Source: Helichrysum umbraculigerum
Lineage: Eukaryota > Streptophyta > Magnoliopsida > Asterales > Asteraceae
Assembly: GCA_949592205.1 (NCBI GenBank)
Contig: CATIUR010000005.1
Span: 108,931,277-108,995,276 of the forward strand
DNA: 64,000 bases
Reading direction: 5' to 3'
Each line of letters starts with the position of its first letter. Within the stretch, counting starts at the first letter, position 1. A program made the translations under genes and the position numbers. Of this stretch, positions 1 to 8,872 are shown one piece after another. The notes under the pieces were generated by a model. The model was given only the letters and a program-made list of their open reading frames with translations, ran no database searches and was not told the DNA's origin.

Positions 1-1
1 C

Positions 2-127
2 GTCAACAGTAACACATCAGATAAAAATTTTAATGTGTTTAAAGATAAAATCCTATCTGACGTGATTATTGTTGATGACCACGGTCGACCTAAGTCTGTA
101 AAGGCTTGGGTCACCGTTTCTCACTAA
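2..127 (+). CDS. C-terminal end of copia A gag
   Basis: Forty-one codons are open from the window edge and end in TAA at 125-127. The last residues read GRPKSVKAWVTVSH, which resembles the segment just before the protease in this copia group. The reading frame is the same as that of pol, so gag and pol are separated by one stop codon only. The rest of gag lies to the left of the window. Confidence 0.6.
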   Translation, partial: VNSNTSDKNFNVFKDKILSDVIIVDDHGRPKSVKAWVTVSH

Positions 128-151
128 TCTCCTTTCGTTTGTGTGTTGCAG
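124..151 (+). promoter_or_regulatory. putative 3' splice site at the gag/pol junction
   Basis: A branch-point-like CTAAT (124-128), which contains the gag stop codon, is followed by a pyrimidine-rich stretch and TTGCAG ending at 151. The next bases are pol codons in frame. Splicing here would remove the stop and join gag to pol; no splicing would give gag alone. The donor would be upstream, and I cannot assign it with confidence. Confidence 0.4.
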
Positions 152-3100
152 CAGTCAGAACGTGTTAAAGATAGTGAATGGTATTTGGACAGTGGCTACT
201 CGCGACATATGACAGGCGATGTATCCTTGCTTGTGGATATTAAACCACATGCAGGAGGATATGTTGCCTTTGCTGGAGATTCTGGGGGAACTATTTCTGG
301 AAGAGGAACGTTAACTAACGGCAATGTTAGTTTCGAAAATGTGAACTACGTGGAACAGCTTACGCACAATTTGCTAAGTGTTTCACAGGTCTGTGATAAG
401 GATTATACAACTGCGTTCACAAAGACAGAGTGTGTGATATTGAAGCCTGGTTATGTCATTCCGGAAGAATGGGTGTTACTGAGAGCACCAAGAAAGGATG
501 ACACATACATTTTGAATATGAGAACTGTTGAGACATCGAACGAGTATACGTGTCTCTTGTCTAAGGCTTCTGAAAAGGATTCACTGCTTTGGCACAGACG
601 AATGGGACACATTCATTTCCGAAAAATGAATTTCTTAACCAAAAATGACCTAGTGCTAGGAGTTCCGAAACAGTCATTTGCTTTAAAGGATGACTGTATC
701 TCCTGTCAAAAAGGAAAGCTACGTAAGAAGTCCCATAAGTCTAAGCAGGTGAATTCCATAAATGCTCCATTGGAACTACTGCATATGGATCTTTTCGGTC
801 CAGTTTCTACAAAGAGCATTGGTGGTCGGTCTTACTGCTTGGTAGTTACTGATGACTACTCAAGGTTTTCGTGGGTTTACTTTTTGACCACAAAAGGGGA
901 AACTCCTGAGATTCTGGTGTATTTGTTGGACAAGTTGGCAAATCTGTGCAACTTGAAGGTGAAAAGGATAAGAAGCGACAATGGAACTGAATTCAAGAAC
1001 TCAACTCTCGAATTGTTTTGTGCTACAAGAGGTATTGAGCATCAATTTAGTGCTCCGAGGACTCCACAACAGAATGGAGTTGCAGAAAGGAAGAACAGGA
1101 CAATAATCGAGACAGCTCGGACTATGTTAGCTGACTCCAAGTTACCAATCATATTCTGGGCTGAGGCAGTTAATACTGCCTGTTATGTTCTCAACAGAGT
1201 ACTCACGGTTAAGAAAAGGAACAAAACGTGTTATGAACTTTTTAATAACCGTAAGCCAAATCTACAGTTCCTAGAACCATTTGGGTGTCCATGTCTGATC
1301 ATGATAACGAAAGATAAGGTTTCTAAGTTTGGTGATAAAGCTGTTGAAGGGATTTTTCTTGGATATGCAGTCAACTCTCCGAACAAAAGAGTCTTTAACA
1401 AATCATCGAATCAGATTGAGGAGCATTTTGAAGTGAAATGTTTAAGGTATACGGAACCTCCTCAAGGAACGGGTCCGGATTGGTTTTTCAACTATGGAAA
1501 CCTCTTCAATTCTTTCAATATTCCGGAAGAAGATGAAACGGAAGAATTGGTTTCTATACTTCATGAGCTTGATCTTAATCAAGATACACCTGTTACTAAT
1601 AAACCATCCGACCCATCTCCCAATGCAACACCCGCACCTCCACCAACTAATCCTACACCTCCACAACCTACACCACCACCCACACAACCACAAACGACTA
1701 CCAAATCACCACCATCAACACCATCTCCTACTCCATCATCTTCGGCTGCTCCTTCTAAAACAGTTTATACCTACACAAAGGAGCTTCCATATGATCCGAA
1801 TATGCCTCCTTTAGAGGAACCTCAAGAAGAAGATGAAATGGAGGAAACAATGGCCTACTCTCACTTATTTTCTACTGAAGATGAAGAACAAGAAGAAGAG
1901 ATAGCCATTCCTGAGTCTGCTGCTACTCCCGAAACTGAGGGAGATTTGAACAATCTAGGTGTGAATCTTGTGCCAGGTGCCATACCAGAAACTCGTATAC
2001 ATAAGGATCACCCCATTGATAATATCATTGGTGATCCTCATGCATCTGTTCAAACACGACAGCAAGCAAAGCAGACTTCAGCTCAGCAGCTTTTGGGACT
2101 TATAGCTCATATTGATTCATGTCATTTGTCTCAAATTGAACCTAAAAAGGTTGATCAAGCCTTAAAGGATCCATCTTGGGTCGAGGCTATGCAGGAGGAA
2201 CTACAGCAAATAAACAAGATGAATGTTTGGGAAATTGTTCCTCTACCCAAGGGTGCTCATTTGACGGGTACTCGTTGGGTTTTCCGTAACAAAATGGATG
2301 ATCGTGGGGCTGTTATTCGAAACAAAGCCCGTCTGGTAGTTCAAGGATATAGTCAATTAGAAGGTATTGACTATGATGAAGTTTTCGCTCCTGTTGCTCG
2401 TTTGGAATCAATTCGGATTTTTCTAGCTTATGCTTCTTTTAAAGGATTCCGCGTGTATCAACTTGACGTGAAGTGTGCCTTTCTTTATGGAGATGTCGAC
2501 GCAGTGATTTATGTGTGTCAACCTCCAGGTTTTGAAGACCCAAAGCATCCTAATCATGTTTGCAAACTGAAGAAAGCTTTGTATGGTCTTCATCAATCTC
2601 CTCGACTTTGGTATGAGCGACTTGCCAAGTATTTGCTGAAGAATGGTTTTGACAGAGGACAGATTGATAGCACGCTTTTCATAAAAAGGGAAGGAGCGGA
2701 TTTGTTACTTGTACAGGTCTATGTGGACGACATTATTTTTGGATCAACTAATGATCAGTTGTGCAAAGATTTTGAAGGACTGATGAAATCTGAGTTTGAA
2801 ATGAGTGCTATGGGGGAACTTACGTTCTTTCTGGGGCTACAAGTTGAGCAATCTGACAATGGCATTTATATCCACCAGTCAAAATATGTCACTGACATGT
2901 TAAAGCGATATGAATTGCTCAACTGTAAACACTACGGCACTCCAATTGAAGCAAAACACAATCTTGGATCTAATGAAGACGATGAAGACTGCAAGGAGAA
3001 AGACTATCGCTCAATGATAGGCTCTCTCATGTACCTGACTGCCTCAAGACCAGATATAGTGTTTGCTGTTTCTCTCTGCTCACGATTTCAGGCAAATCCG

Positions 3101-3673
3101 AAGGTGTCTCATATGAAGGCAGTAAAACGCATTTTTGGATATCTCGCTTTTAGGCCATCTCTGGGTCTATGGTATTCAAACGAGAAAAACTTCGAGTTAA
3201 CTGCCTATTCGGATTCGGATCTTGGTGGCTGCAAGATAGATATGAAGTCAACTACTGGAGGATGTCAGTTCCTTGGATCGCGCTTAGTTTCATGGCAGTG
3301 CAAAAAGCAGACTGCGGTTGCTATTTCCACAGCTGAAGCCGAGTATGTTGCTGCTGCAAGTTGCTGTTCTCAAGTTCTCTGGATTCAGCATCAGCTGCGT
3401 GATTACGGGTTCAATCTCTCTATGACTCCTATTTATATAGATAATACAGCTGCTATATCTATAACTCACAATCCCGTACAGCACTCTAAGACCAAACATA
3501 TTGAACTTAGGTTCCACTTTATACGGGATTGCTTTGAGAAACACCTTATAGATGTCGTACATATAGAGACCCTTAAGCAGTGTGCGGACCTTTTCACAAA
3601 AGCCTTTTTGCGATCACGTTTTAATGAACTGGTCAATCTGATAGGTTTATGGTTCTTTCAGTCAAAGAAATGA
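128..3673 (+). CDS. pol: copia A pol polyprotein (PR-INT-RT-RNase H)
   Basis: Open from the codon after the gag stop to TGA at 3673, with no clear ATG at its start, so it is probably made as a fusion with gag. Counting from codon 143: aspartic protease motif DSG at residue 16; zinc finger H151/H156/C185/C188 ahead of the integrase; integrase catalytic D216, D279, E315 (35 residues between the last two); a Pro/Thr-rich linker at about 490-540; an acidic stretch at about 560-600; reverse transcriptase from about 690 with YVDD at 860-863; RNase H with SDSD near 1023-1026 and the STAEAEY motif near 1062-1068. Domain order is that of Ty1/copia. No frameshift or internal stop is seen, so it is probably functional. 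RNase H has DLGG where family members usually have DWAG. Confidence 0.93.
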   Translation, partial: SPFVCVLQQSERVKDSEWYLDSGYSRHMTGDVSLLVDIKPHAGGYVAFAGDSGGTISGRGTLTNGNVSFENVNYVEQLTHNLLSVSQVCDKDYTTAFTKTECVILKPGYVIPEEWVLLRAPRKDDTYILNMRTVETSNEYTCLLSKASEKDSLLWHRRMGHIHFRKMNFLTKNDLVLGVPKQSFALKDDCISCQKGKLRKKSHKSKQVNSINAPLELLHMDLFGPVSTKSIGGRSYCLVVTDDYSRFSWVYFLTTKGETPEILVYLLDKLANLCNLKVKRIRSDNGTEFKNSTLELFCATRGIEHQFSAPRTPQQNGVAERKNRTIIETARTMLADSKLPIIFWAEAVNTACYVLNRVLTVKKRNKTCYELFNNRKPNLQFLEPFGCPCLIMITKDKVSKFGDKAVEGIFLGYAVNSPNKRVFNKSSNQIEEHFEVKCLRYTEPPQGTGPDWFFNYGNLFNSFNIPEEDETEELVSILHELDLNQDTPVTNKPSDPSPNATPAPPPTNPTPPQPTPPPTQPQTTTKSPPSTPSPTPSSSAAPSKTVYTYTKELPYDPNMPPLEEPQEEDEMEETMAYSHLFSTEDEEQEEEIAIPESAATPETEGDLNNLGVNLVPGAIPETRIHKDHPIDNIIGDPHASVQTRQQAKQTSAQQLLGLIAHIDSCHLSQIEPKKVDQALKDPSWVEAMQEELQQINKMNVWEIVPLPKGAHLTGTRWVFRNKMDDRGAVIRNKARLVVQGYSQLEGIDYDEVFAPVARLESIRIFLAYASFKGFRVYQLDVKCAFLYGDVDAVIYVCQPPGFEDPKHPNHVCKLKKALYGLHQSPRLWYERLAKYLLKNGFDRGQIDSTLFIKREGADLLLVQVYVDDIIFGSTNDQLCKDFEGLMKSEFEMSAMGELTFFLGLQVEQSDNGIYIHQSKYVTDMLKRYELLNCKHYGTPIEAKHNLGSNEDDEDCKEKDYRSMIGSLMYLTASRPDIVFAVSLCSRFQANPKVSHMKAVKRIFGYLAFRPSLGLWYSNEKNFELTAYSDSDLGGCKIDMKSTTGGCQFLGSRLVSWQCKKQTAVAISTAEAEYVAAASCCSQVLWIQHQLRDYGFNLSMTPIYIDNTAAISITHNPVQHSKTKHIELRFHFIRDCFEKHLIDVVHIETLKQCADLFTKAFLRSRFNELVNLIGLWFFQSKK

Positions 3674-3692
3674 TTTGTGACTTGGATTTTTA

Positions 3693-3697
<5 letters not shown>

Positions 3698-3729
<32 letters not shown>
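3698..3729 (+). repeat. poly(A) tract, 32 bases
   Basis: An uninterrupted run of 32 A residues 25 bases after the pol stop codon. Replication slippage is enough to explain it. It could also mark a junction with a polyadenylated cDNA. Confidence 0.95.
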
Positions 3730-3731
<2 letters not shown>

Positions 3732-4150
3732 GCAACAGCCACTCTTTATACTCTTTAGTATTAAAGAAAACGCAAGGTTGCTACATTTTTAAAATAGACG
3801 TTGAAGTTGTGTCTGTAAACAACTTGGGATATGATAGTACATCGGGTGACATGCACAAAATGGAATTTTAAGGTTTATCTTGGATGTGTCAGTAGGTTTA
3901 TCTGACACACTTAAAACAGTTTTTATCTAAATTATATTCATAATATGATGTATTGGTAGGCATGCTACACACCGGTTTGTGAGTGAGTAAGAAGTAATGA
4001 TAAAACTTGTCTATTACTTTGTGAAAAATGTTATATGATGTATGACATAAGTCTTAATTGATAAATGGAAGTACTATCATACACTGTCATAATTATGTAA
4101 ATGTAAAATAGGCATATAGTGATAATATGATTATTCGCCTAACTAATGGT

Positions 4151-4283
4151 GACTATTGTTGTACTCTCGTACAGACCTGAATCCATTAGTTATGCAAATA
4201 GTCTCAAACTTGTTATGTTCATACTAAGGGACCCTCTGTTGTACTTTGTACAGATCTGGGGCCACTAGTATCTTCATAGTCGG
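4151..4283 (+). repeat. degenerate 79-bp tandem repeat
   Basis: Two units begin at 4151 and 4230. Both contain a TTGTACT...GTACAGA.CTG...CCA.TAGT core followed by ATAGTC. The core is a short hairpin (TGTAC-TTT-GTACA in unit 2). Confidence 0.55.
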
Positions 4284-4847
4284 TTTGATGTATGCCTAAA
4301 TATAAATATCAAGTGTATGTTACGAGAAAGCCGAGATAAACTTGGTCTTGTAATCTCTACCTTGTCGGTAAACTATGCAGTGTTTGTTTTACTAAAGTTT
4401 ATCAGTATATCATATAATAGGTTTCACAAAATTAATATTCATTCTAACAATAACGGTTAGCTCACAAATACGGATGTAACATGTTTAGGTGGACAAACAA
4501 TACCAATAATTGTCTTGAAATAATTTTTATAAAAGGTGTTTTAAATGTGCCACGTAAATTTAAAGTGGACAAATATACTGATGATCGAAATAACACTTAC
4601 TATTCCTAATAAATGCATGTTATTCCGATATGATCCCTAATCAGACAACGCAACTCCGTCACCAAAAATAGAGTGTTAGTAATTTTTAATTTTTGTAAAA
4701 TTTAAGAAAATACCAAAAAGAATTTTTAGTTTTATGTTTTATTTTTATTCTAATTTATTTTTCCCGAGTCACGAGTTATTTGATTTTATTTGCTAAAATA
4801 ACGAGTAAACGGTTTAAAACTTCAAATTTGGATCACAACTGTTTTAT

Positions 4848-5027
4848 GCGACGTCCGGCTCTACGTCGCCTGCGACGTCCGGCTCTACGTCGCCTGCGAC
4901 GTCCCAGCCTACGTCGCACATAGGGTTAGACTTTAAATAGTATCCAATGCGACGTAACTCGTCACACTATTCACTATTCACGTGCGACGTAGCCTGCGAC
5001 GTACGAGAGGCGATTTGCGACGTAGCA
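4848..5027 (+). repeat. GCGACGT/ACGTCGC word array, spacer cluster 1
   Basis: About ten copies of GCGACGT(C/A) or its reverse complement, mostly as inverted pairs such as GCGACGTCCGGCTCTACGTC. This is the same word as in the copia A LTR (8541-8645) and the Tekay A LTRs. Confidence 0.9.
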
Positions 5028-5348
5028 TTTTTACGAGCATATTTGTGATTTGTTGCTGTTTTCTTTCCGATCTATTCACGTAGTTTTGATCTACTCGTTA
5101 TTCCGCACACTTAGGTACCGATTTTACCCATTTTCACCGTGTATATTGTGTTTAATTGCTATGTATATATTACGGGTTAAAGGGGTTTCGGTTTTGGGAT
5201 AAATTTGATGGTATATCGTGTAAATCACTGGTTATAATTTATGTTTTCGTGATCACCATCGTTAGCCGCACCTTGTAGTGCCTTTGATTTTGAAAACCCC
5301 TAAATTCGAGGGTTAGGGTTTCTGGGTTGGGGATGAATGTTCGTCAGT

Positions 5349-5646
5349 GCGACGTACGATGCGACGTAGTGGCCTACGTCGCTTTTATTATTTATTGTTC
5401 ATTTCCTACGTCGCCCTTCCCTACGTCGCTTTTACTGTGACGTCCGATGCGACGTACCACTCTACGTCGCCATTTTAATTAAAGTGATTAAATTCACAAT
5501 AAATTGCAAAATGCGACGTCCCCCTTGACGTCGCTCGAATTTTATGCGACGTCAGGCCTTACGTCGCTTTTCAATTTATTTTGAATTTTAGCGACGTACA
5601 GTTCTACGTCGCTCTGTCTTCATGCGACGTACGTGGCTACGTCGCT
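5349..5646 (+). repeat. GCGACGT/ACGTCGC word array, spacer cluster 2
   Basis: About sixteen copies in both orientations, usually alternating GCGACGTA...CTACGTCGC. The array ends roughly 90 bp before the start codon of the extra ORF. The position suggests control of that ORF, but there is no direct evidence for this. Confidence 0.9.
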
Positions 5647-5691
5647 AGTTCCAGGGAATTTGAAAGGTTTTGTTTAAAAAAATATAACATT

Positions 5692-5734
5692 TTTCTAACC
5701 TTTTTCGAGTTGCAATCTGTTTCTGTTTGTGCAG
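5692..5734 (+). promoter_or_regulatory. putative 3' splice site before the extra ORF
   Basis: A branch-point-like TTCTAAC (about 5692-5699) is followed by a T-rich tract and TTTGTGCAG ending at 5734, two bases before the ATG at 5737. This is a textbook plant acceptor and fits a spliced subgenomic mRNA for the downstream ORF, as is known for env-like ORFs of some plant retrotransposons. Confidence 0.5.
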
Positions 5735-5736
5735 AT

Positions 5737-8427
5737 ATGGCTTTGATTTTTGAAGCTCGTCACAATACGGCTGCTTTCCTTACTGACACTTCTGACAAAG
5801 CTGCACCGTATCGTCAGATGATCGCGTTTTTGAGACGCTCAAGGGTATTTCACGCCATTTCTGATAACACTATGGCGTTTGGGAATCTGATCAACCCTTT
5901 TTGGAGAAACGCAACTGTCGTTACTGAAAACGACGTTACACGATTGGTCTTTACTGTTCTGGGTACGGAGATTACTATTACAGAACAAAGCATTCGGGAA
6001 CTTTTACAGCTGAATGATCAACCGGATATGCCTGTCGGTTTTGATCATATTTTTGTTACCGGAGCTATGCAACGGTTAGGATATCCCGGGATTCCCTCTG
6101 ATCAATATCGAAAAGCGAATCTCACACGCGTTTGGAGATATTTGATGCACGTGATCATTGTGTGCTTGGGGAATAGGAAAGGTGGAACGGATGGGATGAG
6201 CCGCAGTCTGGCTTCTGCTATGTTAGCGTTGGTATATAACAAGCCGTTCAACTTCTCGGGATTTATCTTCAGGGCTATGGTTGATAATGCGAATGCTGGG
6301 GATCAGAAATGGATTTTATATCCAAGATTTGTACAGTTGCACATCAATCGTCATCATCCGGAGCTTCAGGCACAGGGTGATATTGATCATCCGCTAAAGA
6401 TTTCACCGATGATGAGTCGGATTTTTACTATCTGTGCAGGGTTTGAGAAAGGGGTCGAGGCACCAAGGGATGTTCCTTTATTCGGTGCTATTATTGATGA
6501 AAATTATGTTCCGCCCCCAGATCCTCAGTATATGGATGTTCCAGCACCTCAGCAACCGCAACAACCGTTTGTGAACATTCCTGTTCAAGCTGCGGGGGAG
6601 AACATTCCTGCTCAAGCTGCGGGGGAGAACGTGGATGCTCTTTTGGAGAACATTGAGCAGTTCGGGCATGTGGATTCGGACAATCCAGCATCGCATGATA
6701 CGGTTGAGAATTCCGATTCTGAAGATACTGTGAATGTAGGACCTCAGGATGGGGGTCCGACGCCTGAGCATTCTGATGGTACTGTTCCGCATCCCTCTGA
6801 GATGGAACGTATCAGGCTCTCCGATTCATTTAGATATCTGAGGATTAAGCGTCGAATCAGACAAGGACGCAAGTATGTGCCTCCACGAGATACGGGAAAA
6901 CGAACACGTGACGGTGATGATCCTGCTGATGAGACTTATCGACCGCCTCGTCGTGTTCGTCGCTCTTCGTCAACACGAGCTCCAGTCAATCCACAGCAAC
7001 AGGATGTTTTTGAGATTCAACCGACTCCAGCTTTCATGCAAAAGATCATGGAAGATATGCAGCAGATGAAGCAAAAGCTGGAGGCTCAGGATGAGAAGAT
7101 TGCTGAACAAGCTGCTTTGATCGAGGTTCAATCTAAAGAGCTTGAGGAAACGAAGAATAGGGTTAACGTTTTGGAAGGCAGGTTACTTGCCTCGGGGGAG
7201 TCTGGGTCTGGGATACCCACTTTAGAGTCAAGTGAACCTGCGTCTGTAAATCCCAACCCTGTAATTGAAAATATTAATGAAAACATTTCTCTTTTGGATT
7301 ATTTCTCTGTTGATGATATTCCAGGGCAACCGAGACCGCTGGCAGTTGATTACTCATTCGCTGACTTGTCATTTATTCAAAGAATGGCCAGTGGAGTTGG
7401 CTCTGAGGAAGAAACAGAAAATGTTTTTGAGATGAACGAGGATGTCTCGATTGAAGAAGAACAGTTGGATGCAGATGAAACGTATAATGATGCACATTCT
7501 GGGGAAGCTTATGATGATGCACCTATTATAGAGTCTGATTCAAGTGAAGATGAGATACCTGCAAAAGCTCAACATGGAGAATCTAGTTCTGCTGCAACTC
7601 CAGCTTCAGAGACACAGGCACCGGACTCAGCAGCAAAGAAGTTATCTGCTGAAGAAAAGAGAGAGAGAAACAAGAAATGGTGGCCTAAGGGACGAAATCC
7701 AGTTCCTATTCCAGTGAAATGTCAAGTGTACCGGGTTAGTCGGAATTATACCGGTGTTATTAAAAGCTGGAAGTGTCAGAGGAATTTGTTTATGATCAAG
7801 AGAGAAGATGGAGTTCAGTATTTTAGAATGCGTTTTGATAGATTGAGCACGTTGCCAAAAGGAGAGATTAATCGATTAGCTCAGCTTAAATTGATTAATC
7901 CTTTCGAGAATGATTATGCTGAGTTCATTCAAAGATGTCTACGTCGGGAAGTATTATCGAAGACTTATTCGAAATTGAAGCCGACGTTGGGAACTCGGTA
8001 TACGTGGAAGAAAAAGATTGATCCAGTCACCAGGAAGCCTTTGGTTAAAGTTCACTATTCGCCGGCTAAATGTTTGACTGAGATACCTCTGGAATCAGTT
8101 CCTTATTATTTTCTGAGAAGACTTGTGAAATGGGAACTTGATCCACAGACTGGCGAAGCGGTTATTACTTTCGTTCCAGATTCTGAACCGTGGCCAGAAG
8201 TTGGAGGTATATGGAATTTGAAGCAAGCAACGTTTAGGCTGTACGATCCGATGAGTTTAATTAATTTTCATGAAAAAGATTTAAGAAAACTCTATGATAA
8301 TCGGATTCGAGTTGGTCAGAAGAATGAATTCAACAGACGATTAGCACAGCAGTTTTACAATGTTGTTACTGTTTGCGTAGCTAATGGAATTCATGCCGAC
8401 GGCCAGTTTCCTGCGGGCTGGGTTTAA
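5737..8427 (+). CDS. extra ORF downstream of copia A pol, 896 residues, function unknown
   Basis: The ATG at 5737 is chosen because it directly follows the acceptor-like site; the frame is open further upstream but runs through the word array. Visible parts: an N-terminal globular region (1-245); a Pro/Gln linker with the repeat NIPVQAAGE/NIPAQAAGE (280-297); a basic stretch rich in Arg (364-410); a coiled coil (about 433-485) with heptads; an acidic Ser/Glu/Asp stretch (about 555-605); a C-terminal globular region (648-896) with many aromatics. I see no signal peptide or membrane segment, so it does not look like an envelope protein. The layout resembles large proteins of unknown function encoded behind pol in Asteraceae copia elements. 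The basic region plus coiled coil could bind nucleic acid as a dimer (inference). Confidence 0.8.
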   Translation: MALIFEARHNTAAFLTDTSDKAAPYRQMIAFLRRSRVFHAISDNTMAFGNLINPFWRNATVVTENDVTRLVFTVLGTEITITEQSIRELLQLNDQPDMPVGFDHIFVTGAMQRLGYPGIPSDQYRKANLTRVWRYLMHVIIVCLGNRKGGTDGMSRSLASAMLALVYNKPFNFSGFIFRAMVDNANAGDQKWILYPRFVQLHINRHHPELQAQGDIDHPLKISPMMSRIFTICAGFEKGVEAPRDVPLFGAIIDENYVPPPDPQYMDVPAPQQPQQPFVNIPVQAAGENIPAQAAGENVDALLENIEQFGHVDSDNPASHDTVENSDSEDTVNVGPQDGGPTPEHSDGTVPHPSEMERIRLSDSFRYLRIKRRIRQGRKYVPPRDTGKRTRDGDDPADETYRPPRRVRRSSSTRAPVNPQQQDVFEIQPTPAFMQKIMEDMQQMKQKLEAQDEKIAEQAALIEVQSKELEETKNRVNVLEGRLLASGESGSGIPTLESSEPASVNPNPVIENINENISLLDYFSVDDIPGQPRPLAVDYSFADLSFIQRMASGVGSEEETENVFEMNEDVSIEEEQLDADETYNDAHSGEAYDDAPIIESDSSEDEIPAKAQHGESSSAATPASETQAPDSAAKKLSAEEKRERNKKWWPKGRNPVPIPVKCQVYRVSRNYTGVIKSWKCQRNLFMIKREDGVQYFRMRFDRLSTLPKGEINRLAQLKLINPFENDYAEFIQRCLRREVLSKTYSKLKPTLGTRYTWKKKIDPVTRKPLVKVHYSPAKCLTEIPLESVPYYFLRRLVKWELDPQTGEAVITFVPDSEPWPEVGGIWNLKQATFRLYDPMSLINFHEKDLRKLYDNRIRVGQKNEFNRRLAQQFYNVVTVCVANGIHADGQFPAGWV
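6574..6627 (+). repeat. 27-bp in-frame tandem duplication
   Basis: Two 27-bp units (6574-6600 and 6601-6627) differ at one base and encode NIPVQAAGE and NIPAQAAGE in the linker of the extra ORF. The duplication adds nine residues without breaking the frame. Confidence 0.95.
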
Positions 8428-8458
8428 AGAAGATTTTTGAAGACCAAGCTGAAGACAC

Positions 8459-8467
8459 GGGGGAGTT
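8459..8467 (+). other. polypurine tract of copia A
   Basis: GGGGGAGTT lies immediately before the TG that opens the 3' LTR. This is where plus-strand DNA synthesis is primed. Confidence 0.75.
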
Positions 8468-8540
8468 TGTTAGTACATGTTTAGTGTCTGTCAGTTGGTC
8501 TAGCTCGTAGTTTGTATTTAGATTAGCATTTCTGACTCCT

Positions 8541-8645
8541 GTGACGTAGCGCACTACGTCGCAGGTGCGACGTCAGGTTTTGGGCCTGCGACGTAGCGTA
8601 CGTCGCATGGGCTTGGGCCTGCGACGTAGCGTGCTACGTCGCAGG
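8541..8645 (+). repeat. GCGACGT word array in copia A LTR
   Basis: Seven copies in inverted pairs, including the near-perfect hairpin GCGACGTAGC-GT-GCTACGTCGC. It ends about 15 bp upstream of the TATA box, which is an enhancer-like position in U3. Confidence 0.92.
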
Positions 8646-8657
8646 TGCCAGATTTTG

Positions 8658-8664
8658 TATAAAA
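8658..8664 (+). promoter_or_regulatory. TATA box of copia A LTR
   Basis: TATAAAA just downstream of the word array. The homologous place in the copia B LTR also has a TATA element. Confidence 0.6.
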
Positions 8665-8872
8665 TCGTTTTATGTTTTCTGTTTTAGGGTTGACGAAACC
8701 CTAAACGCAATTTGTCGAAATTCTCTGTAATCTGATCGACTATAAGCAATAATATTACGTTCGTTTGATATTGATTGCGTATTGATTGTTCGTGTGATTA
8801 TTCGTGATCTAATTGTTATTTCCGCTAGCAATTAGAGTGACTCGGTTCGTTCTAGATCCAAAGTAAGGGACA

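Larger units (their letters stand above)
3674..4847 (+). other. non-coding spacer behind copia A pol
   Basis: AT-rich DNA with no credible ORF. It holds a 32-base A tract (3698-3729), a hairpin with 8-bp arms TGTGTCAG/CTGACACA (3885-3892 and 3902-3909) and a degenerate 79-bp tandem repeat (4151-4283). It is part of the element because pol and the extra ORF flank it in the same orientation. Confidence 0.6.
1..8872 (+). mobile_element. Ty1/copia element A, SIRE-like, 3' part
   Basis: The 5' LTR and most of gag lie outside the window. In order, the visible part has the gag end (2-127), pol (128-3673), a non-coding spacer with GCGACGT word arrays (3674-5736), an extra ORF (5737-8427), a polypurine tract and the 3' LTR (8468-8872). 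Both large ORFs are open, so this may be a recently active element. SIRE-type elements are known for an ORF behind pol; the lineage call rests on that and on the integrase/RT style. It appears to be inserted into the gag of copia B, which is in the opposite orientation and ends at the LTR edge. Confidence 0.85.
8468..8872 (+). repeat. 3' LTR of copia A
   Basis: Opens with TGTTAGTACATG and most likely ends in GGGACA at 8872. It aligns along its length with the copia B LTR (11603-12051, reverse): both share the first 30 bases nearly unchanged, a TATA box, the segment AGGGTTGACGAAACCCTA and a GATCCA tail. The right edge is judged from that comparison and could be off by a few bases. The two LTRs differ completely in their word arrays. 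Confidence 0.75.

Noticed and set aside
1442..1814. Open frames overlapping the Pro-rich part of copia A pol
   Set aside because: Shadows of the CCA/ACC-rich coding sequence in other frames.
5581..5736. Longer start for the extra ORF of copia A
   Set aside because: No ATG in this stretch and it is made of word repeats; the ATG at 5737 follows an acceptor-like site.
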